From Lytechinus pictus (Eukaryota; Echinodermata; Echinoidea; Temnopleuroida; Toxopneustidae), in NCBI RefSeq assembly GCF_037042905.1, contig NC_087256.1, forward strand, positions 31,398,501-31,462,500: DNA of 64,000 nucleotides, given 5' to 3'. Both the position numbers and the translations under genes were made by a program. Below, in pieces: positions 25,865 through 37,099 of this stretch. The notes below the pieces were generated by a model that saw nothing but the letters and a program-made list of their open reading frames with translations, searched no databases and was not told the DNA's origin. Every line of letters begins with the position of its first letter. Position 1 is the first letter of the stretch.

Positions 25865-25999
25865 GTAAGTTGTACGAAATCATTATTTTATTTATACAAA
25901 TATTCTTCGTCTCTCATTTCCCCCTTTTCATACCATTCGTTGAATATAATCTTTTTTTAATCTTTCTTAAGATACGTGTATTTTGATAAAACAATATAA

Positions 26000-28600
26000 C
26001 GTGTATTTTATATTTCACATTTGTTTAAAGTACTTTCCCATTATATAAGCCTATGTAATCTCAAAGAAAATAATGAAGAAAACTGTAAAATAATACTTAT
26101 GTTTAATAATACTTATCAATATCTCTTAAGTATTAAAACAGTCTGAATTGAAAAGCAAAATGCAAAGAAAAAAGTAATGGCTTTACTCGCGTCTTAACCT
26201 TTGCAATTAGCATTCATTTTTACCCTAGAAATCGTGTTGATATCATAGAATACAAATTATAGTGAATTAAATGACCTTGGAGTTATTACCCATCACAATT
26301 ATTTCACAATATCTCATCAAAGGATTTGAGAATACATTGCTTTAGATTATTTTATTGTTAGATTATTAGAATAACATAAATAATGTGGTTTTCCATGATA
26401 TAACTGCCGGTCGGTCTATACGTCTTTTTAGAATTAATATCTGGAAACAATCAGTCGTATTCCAATCCACATTGACATCTTAAACCTTAAGTTAACACCA
26501 AAACCAATATCGGTTCTCGTTAAATCTTATACTGTTCGATATATCAAAATTGACCAAATAACACATTATATAGATTTGATTCTTTTTTTTCCGTGGTCGG
26601 GGTTTATCGCCTTTTTATTAATTCAATTTTATTTTTAATTGAGTATAATATTCATTTAAAGTGACGGATTTTATGTGGCTTACTAACTTTGTTTGAATTT
26701 CATAAATCTTAATGCAAGGATCCGATGACCGGGGTAATAATATGTCTGTAAAGCGCTTTGAGACGTCGTTCCGATGTATTAAGCGCTATATAAATGCGGA
26801 ATATTATTATTATCAATTGCATTTCGGATTTTCCTCTTATTTTGTAATTTGTTTCTCTCCATAATTTGAATCAATGTTTTTTAACCCATGCTACACATTG
26901 CTATTGTTGGGTACTAGTTTGATATCTATTTGATTCATTGTTTATTATTCATTCTTCTCCGACATGTTTTAACAAATGGATATTGAGTTTTCATCAATAA
27001 ATCGATTCAAAATTGTTCAATAAAGCAATTAAATGCGTGATTTTATTTGTTTGAAAAAATTTCATTCCTTTTAGCCGTTTATTCTGTCTGGAAACAGACA
27101 ATAATTTTTGCAAGTATATTTTCAATATCATTTTAGGGAAAGAGAAAGAAACATCATTATTCAAACAGAATTATGACGAAATTGTTGGTCTTTGTGAAAA
27201 CAAAAGAAATTAGAATCGATTAAAAAGATCTCTCCGGAAAAGGCAAATATTATAAGGCTGATATGCTAGAATACTGTCATTAGATAGATTAGTGAGTGGT
27301 TTTACAACAAAAATATCGAAATTCATACATTAATGGTACAATTAACAATGATAATTAGTTTGACATGAGAGATCAGAAAGATAGGGAGACAGAGAGAGAG
27401 AAAGAAAGAGAGGGAAAGGGAGAGAGAGGGGGACAGACAGACAGACAGACAGACATGCAGAGCTGATGAGTTGCGTGCAAATAATATGCAATTTACTTCT
27501 CCATGTGCTAATGATAAACTATTACAAAAATAACGTTTAGAGGTATACTTTACAATATAAAAAGTTCATAAAAAGTTTGCTGAAAAGATAAGTTTACTAG
27601 TTCATGTCATGCAAGGAGAGTTTGACAAGCTTGTGTTTTATCTTTAGAATAACATGTCTATACAGTTGAATATCTAAATGAGATATGAAGTGTGGTATGA
27701 TAAATGACCTGCAAAGTTCCCTATTATCTGGTTGTGATGAATTGTGGTTGAATTATAGAGCCCATCAGGCTATACAATCAAGCGTTAAATATGATAGTCA
27801 TATATGGTATAGCATTATCATAACCGCTATTTAAGACGATTTAGGAACACAAATGTAAAATTGTCTCGGTGCAGATTTTTTTCATCTGGGTCGATGGTAG
27901 AATTGTATCAATCAGTATTAAATTTGTTATTCAATTTTGTTCATGATCATAGGTAATTATCCAACGATCCAGCGCTTATATGCTTACATTAAAAATTGAT
28001 TTTAATCAGTTATATGAAAGATCTGGGTTGTTCAATTGACTTCTTCTCTTTTTTTGTTGATAAATCAAAAGTAATGTTTGTTCTCAGAAAAGAAGCAATT
28101 ATATAACCAGATTATTCTCCCGAAGAGAAATTAATTTTGTACTTGATTCCGTGCAATATGATAATATTAACGTAAGTCAAGTGACTATATCTAACGAATT
28201 ACAGCGTTTACATTACATTACGTATTAGAAGAATCCTTCTTTACTGCAATATAATTATGATGTAATCAACGCAAGCAAAAACCCAACCTTTTACGGTTTC
28301 TTTATTCAGTGATCTCACAAGTGATAATAGCGTATGTAATTCATGATTGTCAGGTCTTACAGGGCAAATTTTTAATTAAGATCAATATAAATCAATATTA
28401 AAAAAACAAATACTCTTAAAAAGGTTGGGCAAAAAAGGCAAAATTTATAACCATCACTGGGCAACATACTGTCCACACAACTATCGGTTGAAATATGTCC
28501 AAATGGGGTAATAAAAATTATTAATTTGGTAATAAATTTGCTCAATTGGATATTAATTGTCCAGAATATATATATATATTTTTTTTACCAACATACATTA
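26000..28600. other. gene-free stretch (putative gene A intron)
   Basis: No exon-like frame. It holds a SINE tail at 26715-26815 ('gtaaagcgctttgagacgtcg..aagcgctatataaatgcgg' then (ATT)n), a GA/GACA-rich tract at 27380-27455, and a possible fold-back at about 28430-28640 whose ends share 'gggcaa' and 'cagtat' words. Under the gene A model this whole stretch is intron. Confidence 0.4.
26715..26815 (+). mobile_element. SINE 3' tail
   Basis: Contains 'gtaaagcgctttgagacgtc' and 'aagcgctatataaatgcgg', then (ATT)n. This is the common 3' end of tRNA-derived SINEs in sea urchins; similar 'gcgctatataa' words appear at 38925 and near 57690. The head is not visible. Confidence 0.6.
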
Positions 28601-28960
28601 CCCAACACAGAGGACAGTATCTGGCCAAACATTTTAAGTGTGTAAAAACACTTTATTTTCAAAAAGACGAAGAGTAAGGAATCGAGACATAGAACACGAC
28701 ATGAAAGTAATAAGTTCATACATAGAAGAAGAAGAAGAAGAAGAAGATATTTGAGAGAGGGGGGAGAGGGGGAGGAGAGGAGAGGAGAGAGAGAAATAAA
28801 GAAAGTGGGAGGGGAAATGGAGGGGGAGGGGTGTTGTTGAGAAATATAGAAAGAGCAACCAACATTTCAGATTTGAAAGATCATCATCATGTATATGGTA
28901 AACGAGAATGATCGATATGGTTTTTCTTTTCCTCACATGTGTTTCCTAGTTGCCGACGCC

Positions 28961-29789
28961 ATGTCCTTGAGGTCCTTGGTCGGGGTCCCTGTCGGCTACG
29001 TCACCGTTGTCGGTGTCGTATGCTGCATGGGTATTCTACAGACAAGCGCAGCCTCTATCGTCGAGAAATTACATAACAGCAGAACGAGAACGAAACGACA
29101 GTCTTTATCAAACGACAGGTGCAAACTGGACAAGGGCATACACAGACAACTAACAGAGATTGAAACAGATATTCAGATGATCTTCATTCGCTACGTAAGT
29201 GGGGTTTCTTCAATCTTGTGGACAACCCTCCAAGAGGAGTATATTTTCTGAATGACATTGTCTAGCATAATCATACCGCCTACACAAATCTCAAGACACT
29301 ACAGTTATAAAAGCATAATTCAAGTTGACGTATGCGTAAACTGATTTCTGTGCAACTTTATGACTGTATGGCACTTGAACTTTTATGGTTCTTATAGGAT
29401 AATGGAATGATACATAATTATGAAGAAAAAAAATTATGAGTTATATAAGAATACAATCGAGCAATATGTGCTTGTATTCTACTTAAGTAGACAAGGGTTA
29501 ATGGCCTTATTTGTAATTAGCTATTACAAAAACTAATTCCACATACTGACGCATTTGGTGACGTCAGAATTTTTGAAGAATTGCATAGGTATATTAGTAG
29601 TTCTATGGTTTCACGAATTCTGTTTGTTCATACATACTTCCTTATAAGTTATATAAAAAGTAAATGTTAGATACAAATTAAGTACTTAAAGTTTTTATAG
29701 AATTGACAGATACATGCAAATATTCTTTATATCTTTCTTGCAAACTATTGTTTACAATTCCTTTGTTTTATATATTTTCAATCAAAAAG

Positions 29790-29827
<38 letters not shown>

Positions 29828-32800
29828 TTATATACATATACATATTGGCATCTGGCGCCCTCTCTGGGTAATGATTGTATTTCTAGTGCAAAACAAATCC
29901 TTTCAGCACAAATTTAGTAATACGATATTAGAAAGCTACAGGCGAAGATTATCCTACAATTTCCAGCCCATTCCATGATTATACAAAGAAGACAAATATA
30001 CGCAGAGGTTTTTATTTTAATCTAAAATCGGTAAACATGTTTGTTTATTTCATATTCTTCACCCAAACCGTTTTAAGGCTCATAAATTTATTTCATTTAG
30101 TAATGAATTGAAATAGTAGCATGCACTTTGGGGGGGGGGGGGAATTACCGAAATCAAGGAGAGGCTTTAACCTTCCCCTTGCTGATGTTATATTAGTGCA
30201 AGAGCGAATATTATTTGTTTGTTTCCCTTTTTCAGGTATTTGACTCTCCGGGGGGAAATTACCGAAATCAAGGAGAGGCTTTAACCTTCCCCTTTCTGAT
30301 GTTATATTAGTGCAAGAGCGAATATTATTTGTTTGTTTCCCTTTTTCAGGTATTTGACTCTCCGGGGGCAGAATTATTGGAAAGCTCTTCGTGTTTTCCT
30401 CCATTACATGTAAGTATTGTTAATCTTGTTCCCAGACATAATAATAGAAATAAAGGATTATTGTTGAAACCAAAACACATTTTAATAACCATGCGTCAAG
30501 GTGCAGATCTGTACTTAAATTGGGCGTCATTTATTTGTTAATGCATGGTTTTGTACCCATGGTAACCAAGCTTGCGAGAAATTGTCAAGGGAGGGGGGTC
30601 CCTAAAGCAACTCCTTTTCTTTTCCACACGATGTAAATTATTGCCATTTTACAGTTCTATGAACTGATAAATCTATGGAGCTCCTAACTCAGCTACACAA
30701 AGTTTTGCAAACTTAAATGTATGCCCTGGTCATACCGGCGAACCGACCTAAGATCAAACAGATATATTACGTTATTTCTGAATTCATACCATTGGTCGGT
30801 TTACAGTCAATTTCGTTGATGCGACCACAGCCCATTAAGTAAGAGTGGTGGTAACCAGTAACCTTGCCTGACCCATAATAACAGTGACGTAATGAGCCAA
30901 AAAAATTTGAGGGGCCAGGCAAGACATACCGGGTGAAATACCTGCGAGCAAGTGAAGGGAACGAGCAAAAACTTTGAATTTTCTAATACAAAAATTTAAT
31001 GTTTTGATAGATTTTGACATTTCCGAAATTAATATCGTATTTCATCCTTTTCTTTTCTTTCCCTTATCCCTTTTCGTGGTCGTAAAACTTTCGGAGTAGA
31101 CACATTGATCAGATAGATAACTTGCCATCAGTAAAACATAAAGGACCACTCAGTGTTGTGTAAGGGGCCGGACCAAGTCCGTGTTACAAATACTTCATAA
31201 AATTTGAGTTTTAAAACTGACATTGCGTAAAAATAGTAATAATACCATGTTTTTTAATGTTTTGCCTTATTCTTCACTCTCTACATGTATAGTCCTCGGG
31301 ACACAACGGACAGTGGATTGCTGCTCGAGTAGAACAGATCCGCCAATTTATGCCGTGGTATAGAGAGATAGAGAGGCAAGCAAACCAACCTCAAACAGTT
31401 CTTCACTCCGGCTTTTATCCAGCTTTCTTAGGTCTCGTTAATTTGATCAATTCTACTGTGGATCGACTAGAGCAAAGAGTACGTTGTGTATATCTTTTAT
31501 CCTTCATATTTCAATACTTTTTACCCACCCATTTTACATCTTATTCATACTTTTCTATTCTTTCTTTGACCACAATCCCGTTTATTTATATTTTCTACCT
31601 TTTTACCTTTCTCTTATCTTTAATCACTGTTGATATTCTTTTATTTAGCTTATCTTTCTTGCATGGCATTTATATTTACATTTTTGTCTTTCTTTCTTTA
31701 CACTGTTTTTATCGTCCCCTTCCATTTTCTATCCCTCTTTCTCCTCCTCCTTCTTATGATTCTTCTTGTTATTCTTTCTTTTTCTTGTTCTTCTTCTTCT
31801 TCCTCCTCTTCTTCTTCTTCTTCTTCGTCTTCTTCTTCTCTTTTATTATCTATCCATCTTCTTTTTTGTCTCATTCTTTTGCTTTAATGAATATAATCTT
31901 GTTATTTTCCCTTCATTTATTTCGACCTTTATCATCTGCATCTTCTGCCCTCTCTTACGTATTATTTTTGCACTTTTTTAAATGTTAGTCCCTCTATACT
32001 TTCTTGTAATTGATTTTTCTAAATATACGCCTTGTAAATTTTTCCTGCGGTGATTCCGAAGACTTATGTGACTTCTTTTATTACACAATCAACTCTCCCA
32101 TATGTCAATATTATCTTCAGAATAATCAATTTTCCTTTTAAGTAGACGGCTTAAGTATTTTCTTGCTCATACTTGATGATTGTCACCCAACCTACCTGAA
32201 CAAAATTTTAGTTAAAATTATCAATTTTTGCTAATATTTTCATCATTAACAGGTAGAGACTTTGAAGAATCGTTCGGTGTGCGCATGTCCAGAGAGTGTA
32301 CTGGACGCCACAGAAGTTTTAACAACAAGTTGTCATGTAAGTATTCTGCTGTGAATAAAAAATCCTTTCCTTCAGGAATTTGATGATTAAGTTTCTATAC
32401 TTGAAGGTTCTGCAGTTATCATTGCAATTACTCTTATATCCCACGTGAAGTAGTAATATATAAAATGCATCATGAAGTAGATAGCTTTGCATTTTATATC
32501 AAGTGGTTATAGCTAATATTAATCAAAAGCACCAGCTCATTAGAGGATTTCAAATTACATATGAATTCCTGTGACATTCACCTCTTTCAAATGTAATATG
32601 AATTCCTGTGACATTCACCTCTTTCAAATGTAATATGAAATTATATTATGTATGGAGAGTAGAATGACTTTCACTCGCCATCGAATATTCGTCTATGGGT
32701 CGTGTGGGTTTCACCTTTATTTTAAGATGTTCAGCGAGAAACGTTACAGATTGCAGTCACTGATAATCTACTGACGTTTTCCTCAAACGAAACATCCCAA

Positions 32801-32974
32801 AAGACTATTCTTTTTTTAATTATTATTTTGTAGGTGATACCCCCTCCTGATGTGATAGCCCCCGAATCTTTGCGAGCTCAAATTTCTAGCGTCATTAGGC
32901 TACTCCTTCAAATCATAAGCGACCTCCATTTAAGAAGGGTGCGAGAAACTATATGCAGGACTGTCCCATTGTGA
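28961..32974 (+). CDS. gene A: secreted helical-cytokine-like protein, 5 exons, 234 aa
   Basis: Coding exons are 28961-29194, 30350-30409, 31293-31478, 32253-32336 and 32834-32974 (78/20/62/28/46 codons, then TGA). All four introns are phase 0 with donors GTAAGT, GTAAGT, GTACGT and GTAAGT. I chose the start at 28961 because it opens a clear signal peptide (about residues 1-31) just 11 nt after a good acceptor; an in-frame ATG at 28889 is possible. A furin-type site RTKR ends at residue 46. Predicted amphipathic helices are at about 50-77, 104-128, 139-167 and 198-227. Six cysteines follow the signal (54, 93, 170, 172, 187, 229), with sequons at N151 and N166. Length, secretion, four helices and the five-exon phase-0 plan fit class II (IL-10/interferon-like) or class I helical cytokines, which act as extracellular ligands of JAK/STAT-coupled receptors. 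Family membership is inferred from architecture, not from a sequence match. The 3' flank has four ATTTA words (33143-33374), as in unstable cytokine mRNAs. Confidence 0.75.
30141..30368 (+). repeat. 114-bp tandem duplication spanning the exon 2 acceptor of gene A
   Basis: Two nearly identical copies (30141-30254 and 30255-30368) include the end of intron 1, its polypyrimidine tract, the CAG acceptor and the first 19 nt of exon 2. Acceptors are at 30235 and 30349. Only the second gives an open exon 2. The first reads VFDSPGGNYRNQ and meets TAG at 30308-30310. The copies differ by a few bases and by G-run length, so the duplication is recent. Confidence 0.9.
31505..31975. repeat. T/C-rich intronic microsatellite
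   Basis: It lies within intron 3 of gene A. (TTC)n/(TCC)n runs at 31740-31850 lie inside a longer pyrimidine-biased stretch. The 212-codon frame starting at 31350 combines real exon 3 codons with this tract and is not a transcript. Confidence 0.8.
32561..32638 (+). repeat. 37-bp tandem duplication in gene A intron 4
   Basis: ATGAATTCCTGTGACATTCA with its following 'cctctttcaaatgtaat' occurs twice, starting at 32561 and 32598, and ends in a third partial ATG(A)AA. No effect on coding. Confidence 0.85.
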
Positions 32975-33399
32975 TGACGTCATCATTCATACTAGCCAAT
33001 CACCGACGTCTGCTCCGTTCTGGAACACCAGGGCTCCGTAACATAAAGGTGGACGACGAAATGCAAATATGAAAGAAACCCTCTGATTGGATCGTGCATG
33101 GTGAAAGCACGCGTGCAATGATGGTTTTAATTAGTTATTCATATTTAGGTATTGGTTACAAACCTTTATGATACGGAGCCAAGATGTTAAAATCTTTAGC
33201 CAAAAATCTGAAACCAATCTATCGTACTTAATCTCTTTATTTTCTACAATGTAAGTCTATATGTATATATCGTTTTCCCTTCACATTATTTATATAAACG
33301 TATGTCGTTAAGACGAATTTGTCTATAATCTATTTATTGAAAATCATTTGCTATTGTAAAAGTTAATGTATTTATAAGCCTATCAATGTCTTCGATTGA

Positions 33400-33810
33400 A
33401 TATAACTGAAGAATTGAATCATTAATATGGGATAAATGATGATAGATATGTGTATTATCTTTTATATCAAAGTTGATAGGTTAAAACATTGATGCTATTT
33501 GTTGCCGAATATATATTTGTAGTTTGATGTTAAGGTTCATAGCTCTCCTCCTGTTACAACATTAAAGAAAATTATATATTTTTTATGAAATTATAAATAT
33601 GTGTATCACTGTGTGTTATCAAAATCTGATTATATTAAATACAAGAGTGACAAGCTTGCACAATTTATAGAATGTTCTTATAATATGCAAGTTGATTTTT
33701 CTTCTTTTGAATTTTTTGGACATATTGTGACTTCAACACGCAGTTGGTAGGCGAGGGTTTGAACAAACTAACGGTATTAAAAATAATTCCACAAAAATAC
33801 GTTATGAAGC

Positions 33811-33889
<79 letters not shown>

Positions 33890-36600
33890 TACATACATAC
33901 ATATATACATACGTTTATATATATATATATATATATATATTTATTTATTAATATATGTATATCTATATATATATTTATAAAGATTTTATGATAATATTAC
34001 AAACAGAGCTGAAAATGAAGATAAAAAATTGTAGCACGCGCATCATTAAAATATTAAAATCTTATGCAGTTCTGTAGGCCATCCGATAAAACTGATATTG
34101 ATGATGATGATTATGATGAGGATAACAGTGATGATAACAACAACAATAACGATGAATATGATAATTGATACAAGTTACTATAATATTTGCCTGTTTTCAT
34201 CATCATCGTCGTGTTCAACATCACCATGAGTAACAGTAGTATCAGGAGTAGTATTAGTAATATTAGTGGTAGTAGAAGTGTAAACAGCAGCAGTAGTAGT
34301 TGTTGCTGTAATAGTACCATTAAGAGTAGTATCACTAGCAGTAGTTATAGACACAGTTGTTGGATAAATGATAAGATTATTTGTTGATAAATTATTATCA
34401 TTATTGTTATCGTTATTGTTAATATTACTGTCATAATTACTATTATTATGTATTATTAGTATTTTATTATTATTATTATCATTATTATTATCATCATCAT
34501 CATCATTGTTATAACTATTATTCACAACAATATAACTCATATTGCTAATTAATACTATTATTATATTTTTGGTATTATTGATATACTTCTGGTGCTACAC
34601 AGTCATTACTTTGCCTTTAAAAACCTATTAGGCTAGTATTAGGAAAGAATCCATTTATTGGTATCATAATACCATGGACATAGTTCCGTGATCATACTAG
34701 AACATTGGCAGATTTTCTTATTGGTATTATTGTGTTGTTCGTTGGGATGCGTGCAATTTTGAAGGGTACCTTTCCAAAATGTTATTTTTTTCAAAGTATT
34801 TATTGGAGGCTCGTAATTTATAATATTGACATAATATATTGATAATAAAGTCTCTTATATTTTGTGCCTATAAAAAAACCGTTTCTCGTGTTAGCGTATT
34901 TTGATGGAGACTTGATGATCATTGATGGGGGGAAAAGAAGAACAAGAGCGAAATGAAGATAAAAGTGGAGAAAAGAAATATACAGGTGGAGATGGAAGAG
35001 AACAAAGCAGAGGGTTGGAGAAGAGAGAGGGGGAGGGGGAGAAAGGGGTAGATATTCAAAACAAGCAGGACTATACTTTATTTTGAAACCTATTCATAAT
35101 ATAATAATAATAATAATAATGATAAATTATAAATTGAACAAACCATTTGAAAATAACATAAAAGTATATGCATACTGGCAGCAAGATAAGTACACCCAAG
35201 TGAAGGGGTGTGGGACAATGCTGGCGTGTTTTTTGAGACTATAATGGGAGAGAGTGGGAGTGGGTGAGGCAATAAGAGTATGCATGCCTATGTATTGTAT
35301 AAGCAAGAGTTGGTATTGTGCGAGTGTGGGTGTTGTATGTGAGAGGGTGTGTGTGTTTTATAATGAGGGAGAGTGCTGTTGAATGGATGAGACTGTGCGT
35401 GAGACAGTATGTGCGTTTAGCAATGATTTAGTATGTGTGTGTGTGGGAGGGTGGGTTGATGAGGGTGGTGGTGGTTTATGTGTATTAACGTGTATGGGTT
35501 TGGAGGATTGGTGTGGGTATAGCTGTAAATCTCTGTGAAAGGTGGTAGCTTATGAATATTCGGTGAGGAGAGTGAGGGTGTGTGGGTGTGTGTGTATAAT
35601 CCAAGAAGGCAATGCTGGCAAAAAAAAGGAGAATGAGCATGAGAGGGGGGCAGACTGTCTGGATGAAGCGATGGATGAGGAAGTGCGTTCGGGTGGGTTT
35701 GGTTTGGATGGGTTGTAGCTGTAGATCGGTAGGATGGATGACAGTGTGCGTGTGTGAGGGTGTGATTGTGTATGGGTATTAATATGGTTTGACGTGGGGC
35801 CGATTGTGTATGTTACATGTGAGGAGAACAATGCATGGGGAGGATTGGTTGGGTGTGCTAAGGGTGTTTGGATGTGTGTGTGGGAGGAGTGTGTGTGCGT
35901 GTGTGTGGGAATATGTTGGGAGTGTGTGTTTGGGTGTCGAATACTGTTGGTGTATATATATCTTTTTGGAAGATAGCATGCAGTGTGTAAGAAATGTATA
36001 TGGGGTGTATTTGTGGGTGGGGTTGAAAAAGGAAAGAGACTTGCATAAAGACATGAAAATATAAGATAATATGTAAACATGAATGGAGAGAGCTTGATAA
36101 AATAAGGTGAAACGGAAATGGCAAGGATGAATTTAAGTAGTGATACTATAAATTACAGCGCAAGTAATGACAAACAGGAAAAGGAGAGGTGCTTCTGCGG
36201 GGACGTAAAAGGGCGTTTGGTATAGGAGAGTGAAGCTGAGAAAGAGAGGGGAGAGAGAGGGGGAGGTAGAGGGATAGAGAGAGGGGAGAGAGAGAATGGA
36301 ACTGGGAAGAGGCAGAGGGAGAGAGACGAGGAGGGACACCCCCTATAGTCTCTCGAGTACAATGCATGAATATTGATGAGATAACGATGAAACATGAGGA
36401 AGAATAACAGATATTGCTATGATTGTGATTGGCAATTTATTTGAAACAATATTCATTTTATAGATAGGAAGCAACAAATCAAAAATCTAAAATAAGAATT
36501 TTGAAAAATTGATCCTTTTCACATGATAAGTTGTTTCTAAACGGGATGTTAGCCATCCTTGAACTTTAATATGTGTTGTATCCATTCAGTCAAAATATAC
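33400..36600. repeat. gene-free block of microsatellites
   Basis: It holds (TA)n with TACATA interruptions at 33812-33985, mixed AGT/ATT/ATC triplets at 34085-34540, a GT/GGTGTG-rich block at 35320-35960, and GA-rich tracts at 34960-35050 and 36225-36340. AATAAA at about 34845 is the nearest canonical poly(A) signal noted downstream of gene A but is 1.9 kb away; ATTAAA near 33561 is closer. Open frames of up to 176 codons (Thr/His/Pro/Ser-rich) are antisense readings of the GT block. Confidence 0.7.
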
Positions 36601-36631
36601 ATGGGGATATGCTTTTGATCGTATTTAAAAA

Positions 36632-37090
36632 CGCCATGGTGTAGCGGTTCTGACCCTTGTAATCAGAGGGTCGTGTGATCGAACCCCACTGTGGGACGAG
36701 TGGCCTGTAACAAGGCGTCAATCATGAGCTTTCGCTTAGCGACTTACGGAGGATTCACGAACACAGTTAATGTATTGAAAGTGCCCGTCAACTGATAAAA
36801 AGCAGCTTGGAGGCCTTTGTCGACAACTGGTGAACCGGAACAGCGGTTTCGTCCTAGGGTTTCGGATCCAACGATAAATGTCGTTTCCCTGAGAAAAGGA
36901 CTAAACTGCTGTTTTGATTCACCAATTCTCGAAAGATTTCTAGGCTTTTCTGTGTCATAACGGGCTGTTTGACAATATATTTCCTCTGCCCTTGAATCAT
37001 TCGTATGTCGCTCAACAAAAGCTCCCTCTCATCTGTTTATAACGCTTAGAGACGTCGTTTCGGAATTAATCTAATTTAATGATGTAAATG
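36632..37090 (+). mobile_element. tRNA-derived SINE
   Basis: Head with A-box-like ATGGTGTAGCGGTTCTGACC and B-box-like TGTGATCGAACCCCA. A body follows, and then a tail with 'aacgcttagagacgtcgtttcgga', comparable to 'gcgctttgagacgtcgttccga' at 26755. The orientation is head to tail on the + strand. Confidence 0.6.
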
Positions 37091-37099
37091 ATTACTTTC

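Noticed and set aside
25662..25868. 68-codon frame as a coding exon of gene A
   Set aside because: It would join the gene A coding exon out of frame (203 nt plus 11 nt is not a multiple of three). Treated as an upstream ORF in a leader exon.
31350..31988. 212-codon frame as a single gene
   Set aside because: Only its first 43 codons (to 31478) are real, as part of gene A exon 3; the rest is intron including a TTC microsatellite.
35550..36080. 176-codon Thr/His/Pro-rich frame
   Set aside because: Antisense reading of the GT-rich cryptic repeat block; no splice or signal features.
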